Position numbers and translations under genes: made by a program. Positions 26,049 to 34,762 of a DNA stretch of 64,000 nucleotides are shown here, in pieces (the first letter of the stretch is position 1; every line of letters begins with the position of its first letter). A model generated the notes under the pieces. That model was given only the letters and a program-made list of their open reading frames with translations. It did no database searches and had not been told where the DNA came from. The stretch lies in assembly GCF_014696355.1 (NCBI RefSeq), contig NZ_JACJQA010000027.1, forward strand, positions 1 through 64,000, in the 5' to 3' direction. The stretch is from Pseudanabaena sp. FACHB-1998. Its GTDB lineage: Bacteria; Cyanobacteriota; Cyanobacteriia; Pseudanabaenales; Pseudanabaenaceae.

Positions 26049-28130
26049 CTAATTTCTTTGCTCTACTCCATTTTCCACAGTCGTGACATTAGCAGGCGGA
26101 CGAGTCCAATTAAAGTCACTAATCCGAAACAATAATTCACCCAAACCTTGATTTGGATTATAGCGAATTAACAGCGAGTAAGTGCGTCTAGCATATTCCA
26201 AAGAATAAACCGAATCAAACAAGTTACCCGTATCCAAACTCCAACTTTGCTGAATGCCCAAACGAATTGGTCCATAAATTTGCTGCACAATCCCTGCGGT
26301 CAACGCCCGAGTATCCGCAATCCGATCAAATATAAAGGGGGATCGCCCACTAGAAAAGGCTTGGGTATAACTGACCGTAAAACCTGTGTAATCGAGAAAA
26401 TCCTTCGCAAAGTTCCCCACTTCTCCTGATAATCCCAAAGTTCCAAATAAAGTCGATTGATTAGCCCCATTAGAATAGAAAGAATTAACCCCCTGCACCG
26501 ATACAAAAGCATCTAATTTAGGAACAATAGTTTTTGGTGAAAAGCGAAGCCCCGATTCGCGCTCAGCAGGAGCAGGTGTCCCCCTCAGTAAAGGAAAAAC
26601 GCGGTTCAAGACAGCGGCACTTTGCAAACGAACCAAAGTCCCGACCGTACTAGGTTGCAGATCGTCGCGCACTGCGCCAATGACCTGAGCCGCTAATTGA
26701 TAATTAAAAGAAATTTGCGAATCTCCGAGTACATATTTGGGAGAAATCAGGGTTGATCCAAATATATTATTGACATCTTGAAAGCCTAACGAACCATTGA
26801 ATACGCGATCGCGAAAGGCGTATTGAGAGAGCAAGGTATAGTCACCGAAAGCAGGGATTTCATAGCTAGCATTAAACCTCAACAGAGAATCAATTTTTGA
26901 GAAATCTAGCCCCGAAAAACTAGCCCTTGCCGATAACCTCTGTCCGTTATCAAAGGCTCCATTTAAAGTTGCAACGACCCCCAATATATCAAAGCCTAAT
27001 AATCCCTTTTGGCTAGAAAAAGCCCTCTGTAAGAGCAATTGTGGCGATAGCTGAAAGCTTAAATCAGGTTGGGTAATCACATCAAAACTTTGTTGATAAA
27101 ACAGCCCATCGCGATCGCGGCGATCAAATCCCACCAGTGCCGGGGCAAAGCGCTGAAATCGATCTAAGGTAATCGTATTGACAGGAATAGGTAAGGAAAA
27201 TCCTTGATCAAAGACGAGGGTGGGAGATTCGAGATCAAGGCGATTTTGGGTAGGAGAAATCGGCGTTAAGGTGGCTTTACTGGTAACCAACTCTAGTTCG
27301 GGCGGACTAAAGGGATCATTAGTCACTCGCAAGTTTTCGGCTGTCCAAGTATCGCCATTAATCGTTAAGCGTTCCGCCACAAAGCCAAACCGCCGCACCT
27401 GTCCCTCTGCCGAGTCGCCTGAACCTGTCACCGAGACCGTAATCGAGTTAGTTGCCAGTTCTGATGGCGATCGCGATACTTCTGAGTTAACAATAGTACC
27501 TAAATCGACTGCGCCTGAAGCATTCAGAAGTTCCCCTTTTATATCTCCATAGTTATAGGTTAGTTTTGTGCCACGTATTTTCTGATCGCCACGGGTAAAA
27601 AAGACATTTCCCTCCGCCACAACTTCCTGAGTTTTAGTATTCAGTTGCACGCGATCGGCTTTTAGTTGGGATTTCTTGTAATTAATTTCGACATTACCCT
27701 CGGAGGTAAACACCTGTGTATTGATGTCATATTCTTGGCGATCGCTTACAACCTTAAGCCGCAGTGGCGTTAAATCCGTCAGTATTGGTTTCCCATCAGG
27801 ATCACTAACCGTTGGCGGTGTTGTCCTTACAGGAGGAGTTACACGCAGGGGCGGATCGTTGGGTTTCGGCTTGGGAAAACTATTAGGCTTAACGGGACCA
27901 ACCTGAGCGATCGGCGACAATTCCATAATCTTTCGGGCAAATGTCTCAGGCTCAGGCAAAGCTTTAAAAAAAAGTTCTAGCTGCGATCGCACCTCAATGG
28001 GCAATTCTGTCGAAAATCTAGCCATATCAGCACTAGACACTGAGGATGGCGACAAAGGCTTCGCAGTGACCTGTTTTACCTCGGCATAGTTGCGAGGAGG
28101 CTGTGATGAAGATGGTGGTAAAAAGTCCAT
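26049..28130 (-). CDS. DUF3769 protein, LptD/OstA-like outer-membrane beta-barrel
   Basis: The product is 693 residues from ATG 28130. After a proline-rich N-terminus (about 100 residues, no clear signal peptide) comes an OstA/LptA-like beta-jellyroll (about 130-230: VFTSEGNVEINYKKSQLKAD, then VVAEGNVFFTRGDQKIRG). A long region of alternating-hydrophobic strands follows to the C-terminus, as expected of an outer-membrane barrel. This is the cyanobacterial counterpart of the LPS-export protein LptD. The missing signal peptide suggests that the true start is further upstream or that export uses an unusual N-terminus. Confidence 0.82.
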   Translation of the reverse strand: MDFLPPSSSQPPRNYAEVKQVTAKPLSPSSVSSADMARFSTELPIEVRSQLELFFKALPEPETFARKIMELSPIAQVGPVKPNSFPKPKPNDPPLRVTPPVRTTPPTVSDPDGKPILTDLTPLRLKVVSDRQEYDINTQVFTSEGNVEINYKKSQLKADRVQLNTKTQEVVAEGNVFFTRGDQKIRGTKLTYNYGDIKGELLNASGAVDLGTIVNSEVSRSPSELATNSITVSVTGSGDSAEGQVRRFGFVAERLTINGDTWTAENLRVTNDPFSPPELELVTSKATLTPISPTQNRLDLESPTLVFDQGFSLPIPVNTITLDRFQRFAPALVGFDRRDRDGLFYQQSFDVITQPDLSFQLSPQLLLQRAFSSQKGLLGFDILGVVATLNGAFDNGQRLSARASFSGLDFSKIDSLLRFNASYEIPAFGDYTLLSQYAFRDRVFNGSLGFQDVNNIFGSTLISPKYVLGDSQISFNYQLAAQVIGAVRDDLQPSTVGTLVRLQSAAVLNRVFPLLRGTPAPAERESGLRFSPKTIVPKLDAFVSVQGVNSFYSNGANQSTLFGTLGLSGEVGNFAKDFLDYTGFTVSYTQAFSSGRSPFIFDRIADTRALTAGIVQQIYGPIRLGIQQSWSLDTGNLFDSVYSLEYARRTYSLLIRYNPNQGLGELLFRISDFNWTRPPANVTTVENGVEQRN

Positions 28131-28461
28131 ACGCAACTAAGTCTACAGGATCTGTTCTCGCGATTCAAAGCTAGCCTGAACATATTTAGCTAGATTGCAC
28201 CATATTAATTACAAACCAAAACTCGTAAAGTTACGCTCCTAGGGGGCGCAACTTTACAGGTTTTTGGTAATTTATTTTGCAAAAGCACTTAGATTGTGTG
28301 ATGTGAGGTGTGAACTGGCAGACACTAATATAGCGTTACAGCGCTTTACGCTAACTGAAAACTCAGAAATATTTTTGAAAGCCTTACTTCGTGCGGCTTT
28401 CAAAAATATTTCTGTACCACTCAAAGATTCAATAGGCGGTATGTAAGCTGTAGCTTAGCCC
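28131..28461. other. 331-base intergenic region with two hairpins
   Basis: No gene is seen. It holds an inverted repeat at 28215-28268 (ACCAAAA and GTAAAGTT arms) and a perfect 20-base stem at 28364-28414 with loop TTACTTCGTGC. Between them are the motif CAGCGCTTTACGCT near 28339 and the likely promoter of the DUF3769 gene. The second hairpin lies 48 bases past the dnaN stop codon and is its probable terminator. Confidence 0.6.
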
Positions 28462-29616
28462 TTAATTGCGGATTTGGACGGGCATGAGTAAATAAGTCAT
28501 CTTCGTTGCGCCGATGGGGACAAGTACCGCAGGACTAGTGGGGTTATTAAGTTGCAGTTGAATTTCATTGCTGGGTAGAGCCTTGAGCCCATCTAGCAAA
28601 TACTTGACGTTAAAGGCAATTTCCACATCCTCACCCGACACTTGGGCGGGGAGAGATTCACGTCCTGCGGCAACATCAGGAGCCTCCACGGACAGAGAAA
28701 TTTCTTGCCCCGTGGAGTCAATGGAAATTTTAACGATGTTATTTTTTTGATCCGCCAGTACCGCAATCCGTTCTAGAGCAGACAAAAATAATTTGCGCTC
28801 TAGGGTGACCTGACGCTCAAAACGATTCGGGATCAATTGGCGATAGTTGGGATAAGTGCCATCCAGCAGACGCGAAATCAAAATTTGATTAGCACTCTGG
28901 AAAATCATGTTGGCGCGATCAAAATTCACCGCGATCGCCCCTTCAGTTTGTTGATTAAGCATCCGCTCAAGTTCGCGCAATGCTCTTGCAGGAATCGTAA
29001 CCTCTAGATTCGTGGATACGGTATCGCCAGTAACAGGCGGCTCATCCGCATCCAAAAATCCCGTCTGCACCACCGCCAAGCGATGTCCATCGGTCGCCGC
29101 AAATTCGAGGAGATCAGCATTTGCAGTCAAATGTACACCCGTGAGAATGCGTTTAGTTTCGTCTGCTGAAGTAGCAAACAAAGTCGAAGCCAAACCACTC
29201 AGCATCGACTCTACGGGTAGATAGGTTCTCTCGCCATCTTCGCCAATTTGAGGCAATTCAGGAAATTCTTCAACAGGTAGCCCATGCAGTTGGTAGCGCC
29301 CAGAGCCACACACAATCGAAACCATCGTGTTGTCTTTGTCTACGCTGATGGTGATGTCTTCGTCAGGAAGGCGTGAAACAATGTCGTTGAGCAGCTTAGC
29401 AGGCAGGGTAATCGCTCCCGCCTCTACCACTTGGGCAGGAAAAGAAACTTGAATCCCCAAGTTGAGGTCAAAGGCAGTCATTCCAAGACTTTGGCTAGAA
29501 CCATCCGCATCTAGTCGGATATTTGCCAAGATGGGGTGGGTGGGACGGGATGCGACAGCGCGACCGACAAGGGCTAAGTTGGCAGCGAGTTGGTTTTGAG
29601 GACAGACTAATCGCAT
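28462..29616 (-). CDS. dnaN: DNA polymerase III sliding clamp (beta subunit)
   Basis: This 384-residue protein is the homodimeric ring that tethers the replicative polymerase to DNA. Three repeated clamp domains are visible, beginning MRLVCPQNQLAANLALVGRA, with conserved ASRPTHPILANIRL and ATDGHRLAVVQT; the C-terminus YLLMPVQIRN corresponds to the usual peptide-binding end. Length is normal. The gene reads away from the DnaA-box cluster 500-740 bases upstream, the arrangement reported for origins in some cyanobacteria. Confidence 0.95.
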   Translation of the reverse strand: MRLVCPQNQLAANLALVGRAVASRPTHPILANIRLDADGSSQSLGMTAFDLNLGIQVSFPAQVVEAGAITLPAKLLNDIVSRLPDEDITISVDKDNTMVSIVCGSGRYQLHGLPVEEFPELPQIGEDGERTYLPVESMLSGLASTLFATSADETKRILTGVHLTANADLLEFAATDGHRLAVVQTGFLDADEPPVTGDTVSTNLEVTIPARALRELERMLNQQTEGAIAVNFDRANMIFQSANQILISRLLDGTYPNYRQLIPNRFERQVTLERKLFLSALERIAVLADQKNNIVKISIDSTGQEISLSVEAPDVAAGRESLPAQVSGEDVEIAFNVKYLLDGLKALPSNEIQLQLNNPTSPAVLVPIGATKMTYLLMPVQIRN

Positions 29617-29779
29617 AGTTTGAGGTCAAATTTTCTAAACTGATTGGGAAATTTAAGGAGATTGCTTGATTATGGCTAATTGTGGAGACACTTTCCAGCC
29701 TAGGGAAATTATTTAACTAACTCGGCAAAGTCTAGCTTTAGACTGGTCAGCTCTGGAAAAGTTTTGAGAACCCATTGGG

Positions 29780-30500
29780 GAAAAGTCTAAGAAGCTGTGG
29801 AAAACAAGTACTTTAAGGAATTTTTAGGAAGGAAAAAAGGAATTTAAAAAGGTTTTTAGAATATTAAAAAAACAAGAGATGTTTAAAAATGAAATATTTG
29901 TAAATAAGTTTTTGAATTATCGAAATTTAGAAATACAAAGCTTTAAAGCAAACTATGCAACTGAAGGTTCTTTAGTTTTTTGATTTGTGGAAGCCAATCA
30001 TACCATCGTTGCCATTTTTTACAAGTCAAAAAAATAATTTTATTTTTCGTTAATTTTTCATTTGAACTAATTATTACTCTTAAAGAATAAATAAATTTAT
30101 TAATAGTAGTAATAGGGGCTGTGGAAAATGTGGAAAACTCTAAGAAAAGTATATAGAATAATACTTCTAGACTTTTTTGCCTGTGGAAAACCCTGTGGAA
30201 AAAGTGACTAGTTTTCCACAGGGTATAAATACCTATTAAAAGTTTTCCACATTTATCCCCAAGTTATCCCCAGATATTAGAGACTTTTCCACAAAGAAAT
30301 TAAAGTTTTCCACAGGTTTTCCACAGGCTAAATCGAAAAATCGGGATATGTGGATAAAAAATTGCCATCAAACCCTAGAAAAAGTCTTATAAATTTTATG
30401 TTTACTTGTATTGAAACTATATAAAAAAGTTATGTTTAAAATTGGTTTCAATAAATAAAAATGATTTAAATTCACAAAATTAATTTTGTGAATTATTTAG
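29780..30500. other. oriC: Probable chromosomal replication origin (oriC)
   Basis: Within the gene-free stretch 29617-30638, twelve DnaA-box-like nonamers lie in 238 bases. TTTTCCACA occurs at 30212, 30243, 30285, 30306 and 30317. Its complement TGTGGAAAA occurs at 30120, 30129, 30182 and 30194. TTATCCCCA occurs at 30253 and 30264, and TGTGGATAA at 30349. One more TGTGGAAAA is at 29796. Between 29820 and 30110 the DNA is extremely AT-rich and could be the unwinding element. Position next to dnaN, box density and AT content together support oriC. The boxes to the left face one way and those to the right face the other. Confidence 0.85.
30469..30494. repeat. 26-base perfect palindrome beside the origin
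   Basis: AATTCACAAAAT and its complement meet with TA at the centre and no loop. It lies about 110 bases beyond the last DnaA box and 145 bases beyond the stop codon of the membrane-protein gene. It could be a dimeric protein-binding site or a terminator for that gene. Confidence 0.5.
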
Positions 30501-30638
30501 ACGATCGCTTAATTATTAGACTTATTAGCAATTCTTGAGCTTTATGGCGATCGCGATTGATCACAATTTAGAACAAAGTATGGTTGCTAATTCTGATTTT
30601 TGTAAGAGAATTGAGCTTGAGGTTTGCGATAGCCATCG

Positions 30639-31886
30639 CTATCTGCGGATATTTAAAAATCGGATTACGAGAGTTACTAGAGTAATTGCAACACAAGCGA
30701 TCGAGAAAACCCAATTCTTGAGCGTCAGGTCTACACCTCCTAGATAATTTGCGCCGATCGCGATCGTGTGAGCCGAGGCAAGCACTAGGGCGGGTAAGGA
30801 TAGTAAATGCAAATAGCGCCAATATTTGCCTAACTTAGCAACCATCCAATCCGAACTGGTGAGAGCCGCAGGAGTCATTAAGGCGATCGCGATCGCCCCT
30901 AGCCAAATGGAAATTTGATGTTGGGGAATCATAAAAGATAAAGCATCAAAGTTCCATTGAAAAGTATGCTCAATTTTATGAAAAGTATGGGCTAAAGATA
31001 GGATAAATGCACCAACACCGATCGCCCGCCGATAGAGCATTAGGAAAGCAAAAGCCTTGGAAATCTGGCTGAGGGGACGTGCAGCAAGGGCTAAAACTAG
31101 CAAAATTAACCCACTATGCCCTGTGTAGTCCACCATATCGCTAGTACGCATCAGCGTTAAAATGCCGATAATGAGCGTAATCCATCCGCCTAAGCGGAAC
31201 AATTGACTACGGCGATCGCGGCTCAGTAAACCCGCAAATACTCCTATGCCTAGCATTGAGGGTAAAGTTCCCAACCCAAAGGCGAGCATCGTCAAGGCTC
31301 CCATTTGGATACTGCTCGTTTCGGCGGCTTTGAGTTGGGCAGTGTAGAGAAAACCACAAGGAATCAATCCCCAAGTCATTCCCAATAGAGCAGGTGTAAG
31401 CGGATGAGAATGGAAAGATAATTTCATCATCGCATTGCTGAGGCGTTGGTGTAGTCCTGCGATCGCCATGGGGTTGAAAAAAGGTAAATTGGGTAAACCT
31501 TCGGGCTTGATATTGGCAATTCCCATCCAGATCAACAAAATTCCTGTCAAAATGGCAAGCCACCGTCGCAAATCGCTCTCTATCCCTGCGAACTGTCCAC
31601 TGGCAACCAGCACAGAGCCGATCGCGCCAATAGCAGCCCCCGTCAGAGCATAGCTCACGATTCTGCCAAGATTAAGCAAGGTATGAAAATATAAATGCTG
31701 CTGCCAAGTTCGAGAAGCTTTTGGCTCCTGTTTTGGCGAATTATCTTGATCTTTGCGGTTCGGATCTTTGCCTGTCTTATCTTTTCCTGAAAGTGAGAAA
31801 GCAACGGTTAAAGGTCCACACATGCCCACGCAATGACCGAAACTGCCCAAAAATCCTAACGCCGCAACCAGCAATAAATCTAACAT
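30639..31886 (-). CDS. TauE/UreH-like membrane protein with ferric-reductase-like C-terminus
   Basis: This 415-residue polytopic membrane protein has two parts. Residues 1-270 match the COG2836 (UreH/TauE-SafE, CcdA-like) family: GFLGSFGHCVGMCGPLTVAF with the paired Cys, then LLGMTWGLIPCGFLYTAQL. A stretch rich in Lys and Asp (residues 33-60) is a cytoplasmic loop. Residues 280-415 add four more helices with spaced histidines (SLAHTFHKIEHTF, then YLHLLSLPALVLASAHTI), resembling the haem-binding bundle of ferric reductase/MsrQ proteins. COG2836 proteins have been linked to copper handling and cytochrome oxidase assembly. The next gene upstream may be a partner. No metal substrate can be assigned. 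Confidence 0.75.
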   Translation of the reverse strand: MLDLLLVAALGFLGSFGHCVGMCGPLTVAFSLSGKDKTGKDPNRKDQDNSPKQEPKASRTWQQHLYFHTLLNLGRIVSYALTGAAIGAIGSVLVASGQFAGIESDLRRWLAILTGILLIWMGIANIKPEGLPNLPFFNPMAIAGLHQRLSNAMMKLSFHSHPLTPALLGMTWGLIPCGFLYTAQLKAAETSSIQMGALTMLAFGLGTLPSMLGIGVFAGLLSRDRRSQLFRLGGWITLIIGILTLMRTSDMVDYTGHSGLILLVLALAARPLSQISKAFAFLMLYRRAIGVGAFILSLAHTFHKIEHTFQWNFDALSFMIPQHQISIWLGAIAIALMTPAALTSSDWMVAKLGKYWRYLHLLSLPALVLASAHTIAIGANYLGGVDLTLKNWVFSIACVAITLVTLVIRFLNIRR

Positions 31887-31952
31887 TCTTCACATAATAG
31901 CGCGTGATGCTTGCCTAAGATTGAAAACCAAATTCAGTAAGGGATTTAAAGT

Positions 31953-31977
31953 CCCAAAATGGCCTAGCCATTTTGGG
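31953..31977. terminator. 11-bp hairpin after the 148-residue gene
   Basis: CCCAAAATGGC and GCCATTTTGGG are perfect arms with loop CTA, just beyond the stop codon of the minus-strand gene 31986-32432 and between it and the membrane-protein gene. Confidence 0.6.
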
Positions 31978-31985
31978 TATAAGAC

Positions 31986-32432
31986 CTAGCGACCCACATT
32001 TGTCGTAAAAGTTAGTTCAAAGGGCGCAAAATCTTGATTATTGAGAGGTGAACCGCTTAACTTTAGTTCGTATCTACCCACTTGAGGGAATGTCACTTCT
32101 AAACTAGGTAACCCTAAATAACGATCAAGGATGGATAGAGGATTATTAACCGTAAATCTAATACTGCGATCTGTGAGCGATCGCACTTCCATTTGACAAT
32201 TACATTTTTCGTAGGGAATAATCTCGCCGCCCCGCTTGGTGAGCGCAACCCAGATGCGTGTTTTTTTGCCAGCTACAGGGTGATCGTTAGGCTCAATATG
32301 AATAGTGCCGCCCACATTCTGCGAGGTTTTGACCTCATGGGCTATGTGAACTGGTTCTATTGCTCTGTAGGAATCTATTTGAGGGGAGTTCCCTAAATTT
32401 AGATTTAATAAAATAGAAGCTACTTCGATCAT
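31986..32432 (-). CDS. Conserved-looking protein with predicted beta-sandwich, unknown function
   Basis: This 148-residue protein has no clear signal peptide; a weakly hydrophobic start (MIEVASILLNLNL) is followed by EPVHIAHEVKT, HIEPNDHPVAGKKTRIWVAL and KCNCQMEV. The alternation of strands and the final segment (FPQVGRYELKLSGSPLNNQ) suggest an immunoglobulin-like beta-sandwich. The histidines and the Cys-x-Cys could bind metal. It lies upstream of, and on the same strand as, the TauE/UreH-like membrane protein, so a joint role in metal handling is plausible. Function is otherwise unknown. Confidence 0.7.
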   Translation of the reverse strand: MIEVASILLNLNLGNSPQIDSYRAIEPVHIAHEVKTSQNVGGTIHIEPNDHPVAGKKTRIWVALTKRGGEIIPYEKCNCQMEVRSLTDRSIRFTVNNPLSILDRYLGLPSLEVTFPQVGRYELKLSGSPLNNQDFAPFELTFTTNVGR

Positions 32433-32653
32433 GGTTTAATAACTCCACAGGCAATAGGGGGCTTGTAATCTAGATTAGGAATTGTCGATTTTCTGTTTGT
32501 TCGGACAGAGATAATATTCGCGAAAAATAAGGGCAAAGCTACAGCTAATGCCCTACGCGGCTTAGCCGCAAAGTCGAGTTGAATTTTAGTCTGCGATCAT
32601 CATGACGGTATTTGCTCAGACAGTCAAAAGACAGCCTGTCAAATATAGCTATC

Positions 32654-32752
32654 AAAATCCAAAAGGCGAGTGGCGGCACGAAGCGCCGCCACTCGCCTTT
32701 TGGGTTTTAAAAACAATGCTGAAACAAACTTGCTACGCAAGTTTGTTTCAGC
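32654..32752. repeat. Two palindromic repeats downstream of holB
   Basis: 32654-32708 is a 26-base stem (two mismatches) with GTGGCGGC core, loop GAA and an end GGGTTTT. 32718-32752 is a perfect 16-base stem, loop TAC, whose last base is the first of the holB stop codon. Both probably act as terminators. Confidence 0.75.
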
Positions 32753-33711
32753 TAAATTTTGCCAGCTATTTTGAGTAACGTTACCTCCCAGACTAGGCGA
32801 GGCTGCACATAGCGAGAGATCAGTTCTTTCGCCTTGTCGAGATGTTGCAAAACTGGTTTGGATCTTTGCTTTTCCCAAAAATAATTTTGCAAATAGTCGA
32901 TTAGCCACAGTTGCAAATCGACTTCTAATTCCTTGGTGATTTGTTTGGCGATCGCCATCGCACTCTTTGCGTCTTGAGGTATTTGGCGTAGGGAGCTTAA
33001 TAATTCGGAGGGAATACTTTTGAAACGCTCAAAGGAATCGATCGCCTGACCTGCCGAACCCTGCGCTAAAGCCACAACTTCAGACGGAATCTCGCTATGT
33101 CCTTCACGGCTTAACACTTCTTGCATCTGCGCTTGGTTGAGCCTTGTAAAAGGAATGCGCTGACATCGGGAGACTAAGGTTGGCAAAATCGAGCCAGCAT
33201 CGGGAACGATCAAGATAATCGTGGCATAAAGGGGTTCTTCGAGGGTTTTGAGCAAACTATTGGCGGCTGATTCTGCCATTGATTGCGCCTCTTCGAGAAT
33301 TACGACCGATCGCTTGCATTCGAGGGGAGAGCGACTGACAAATTCGCTAATTTCGCGGATCTGTTCAATTCTAATTTGGGGCAGAGCGCGACGTTTTAGC
33401 CCTGCGGCTTCCGCTTCTTTTGCTGTAAGCATTTTGCCCTTGTCTAAATAGGTCGGCTCCACCCAAAGCAGATCGGGATGATTGCGATCGCTGAGTCGAT
33501 TGGCGGATTTGCGATCGCCTAGCAAAATTTCGGCAAAGGCGGCGGCAGTTCTACTCCGTCCTACCCCACTCGTTCCCGCAAATAAATAGGCTGGGGCGAT
33601 GCGATCGCGTTTAATAGCTGCTTTTAAGAGGGCGATCGCTTGTTCCTGACCGACCACCATCTCAAAGGGGGAACTTGTTCTAATATTTTCATTAATAACA
33701 GCATTCACCAC
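32752..33711 (-). CDS. holB: DNA polymerase III delta-prime subunit
   Basis: This 319-residue clamp-loader subunit helps load the DnaN ring. It begins with a GTG codon that shares one base with the stop codon of the preceding gene. The AAA+ P-loop region is LFAGTSGVGRSRTAAAFAE, where the Walker lysine is replaced by Arg, fitting the family's weak or absent ATPase activity. VVILEEAQSMAESAANSLLK and SRCQRIPFTRL correspond to Walker B/sensor 1 regions. The four zinc-binding cysteines of the E. coli protein are not seen. It is near dnaN, which it serves. Confidence 0.88.
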   Translation of the reverse strand: MVNAVINENIRTSSPFEMVVGQEQAIALLKAAIKRDRIAPAYLFAGTSGVGRSRTAAAFAEILLGDRKSANRLSDRNHPDLLWVEPTYLDKGKMLTAKEAEAAGLKRRALPQIRIEQIREISEFVSRSPLECKRSVVILEEAQSMAESAANSLLKTLEEPLYATIILIVPDAGSILPTLVSRCQRIPFTRLNQAQMQEVLSREGHSEIPSEVVALAQGSAGQAIDSFERFKSIPSELLSSLRQIPQDAKSAMAIAKQITKELEVDLQLWLIDYLQNYFWEKQRSKPVLQHLDKAKELISRYVQPRLVWEVTLLKIAGKI

Positions 33712-34292
33712 TAATCATTCCAAAGATCTTGCTGCGATCTTTTTGAATTAGGCGATCGCATACCGACGCGATAACGTCTTTCTAGATCGAGGGAGGTGTC
33801 CAAGGATTCTAAATTACGGCGGCGCAACCACCATCGGATTGCTTCATCTACCATTTCCGCAGGATTATTGGAAATCTCTAGCAGTTCAGTAAATAATTCT
33901 GGGGCAATTGTCACATTGTAAGCCGAATCGATTTCAGAATTAGCAACTGTTTCTGAATTAGGATCGGGGATTGCTGAAGATGAATTGCTCACATCTGGAT
34001 CGCTGGAGTTGGTGGGAATATTGGACTCGGGGGCTAGTTCGTTATTGGCTGACAGAATGGCGTTAGTGGTTAGGGTGTTAGGGGCGGTAGGCAAATTATT
34101 GCCATTAGTTACCTTACTTGCTGCTGCGGAGGGATTAGGCGCGATCGCAGTGGTTGGTAATTCCTGAGAGCTATGGTCATTGCTGACATAGCGCTTGCTA
34201 AGGCTGAGGATCATGAACATGAAAAAGATAAGTCCAAACTGAAACAGTCCAATTATCAAGATCAATTTGTCTTGCGGCCAAAATTCATTCAT
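33711..34292 (-). CDS. Membrane-anchored protein with C-terminal 'WND' domain, unknown
   Basis: This 193-residue protein has an N-terminal membrane helix (about residues 9-29, LILIIGLFQFGLIFFMFMIL), a low-complexity Ser/Asn/Pro linker (about 40-115) and a C-terminal domain of about 65 residues with NNPAEMVDEAIRWWLRRR and a final WND. The next gene upstream encodes a soluble protein with the same C-terminal pattern, so the two look like duplicates. The gene is coupled to holB by a one-base overlap. I recognise no family. Confidence 0.7.
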   Translation of the reverse strand: MNEFWPQDKLILIIGLFQFGLIFFMFMILSLSKRYVSNDHSSQELPTTAIAPNPSAAASKVTNGNNLPTAPNTLTTNAILSANNELAPESNIPTNSSDPDVSNSSSAIPDPNSETVANSEIDSAYNVTIAPELFTELLEISNNPAEMVDEAIRWWLRRRNLESLDTSLDLERRYRVGMRSPNSKRSQQDLWND

Positions 34293-34335
34293 AAATTTTT
34301 GGGATCAGTTTGTTAAGCTTTATAGTGCTGTTTGC

Positions 34336-34590
34336 CTAGTCATTCCACTCGCCGCGTGGTGGCACAACAGGATTCATCGTTAGGGGACGGGAGCGATCGG
34401 CTTCTTTGATGGCTCGACGCTGTAACCATTGACGAATCGCTGTGTCGATCGCCTGTTCGGGATTATTGGTTACTTCGCCGAGTTCAGCGAGCAAGGCAGG
34501 ATCGATCTCTACGCTTTTTAGTACCTCGTTAAATGCTTCTTCGTTGGTCACTTGAGTGGTCTGCGGTTCGTTGACGTTATCTTCTGGCAT
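34336..34590 (-). CDS. Small soluble 'WND'-domain protein, unknown
   Basis: This 84-residue protein has an acidic N-terminus and a domain with NNPEQAIDTAIRQWLQRR, ending in GEWND. It shares this pattern with the C-terminal part of the next gene. It seems to be the first gene of a minus-strand unit with the membrane paralogue and holB. The repeated helix with its WLxRR motif suggests a protein- or nucleic-acid-binding unit; function is unknown. Confidence 0.65.
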   Translation of the reverse strand: MPEDNVNEPQTTQVTNEEAFNEVLKSVEIDPALLAELGEVTNNPEQAIDTAIRQWLQRRAIKEADRSRPLTMNPVVPPRGEWND

Positions 34591-34762
34591 AGGGAGTTGT
34601 TTAATTAACTGGCTTAGATTTAACTGGCACTATGCAGATTTTACCTAGATTTGTTACCAACTGAATGTGCAGAGCGATCGCATTTATTCTTTTGTCTATC
34701 TCGCGATACAGGCGGCTATCCCTACGTTTACCGTCTAGCGCCTACAAAGCAACATTTCTATA

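Noticed and set aside
30535-30747. 70-codon plus-strand frame at the origin
   Set aside because: It starts near the origin and runs into the 3' end of the membrane-protein gene on the other strand, with no ribosome-binding site and no recognisable protein.
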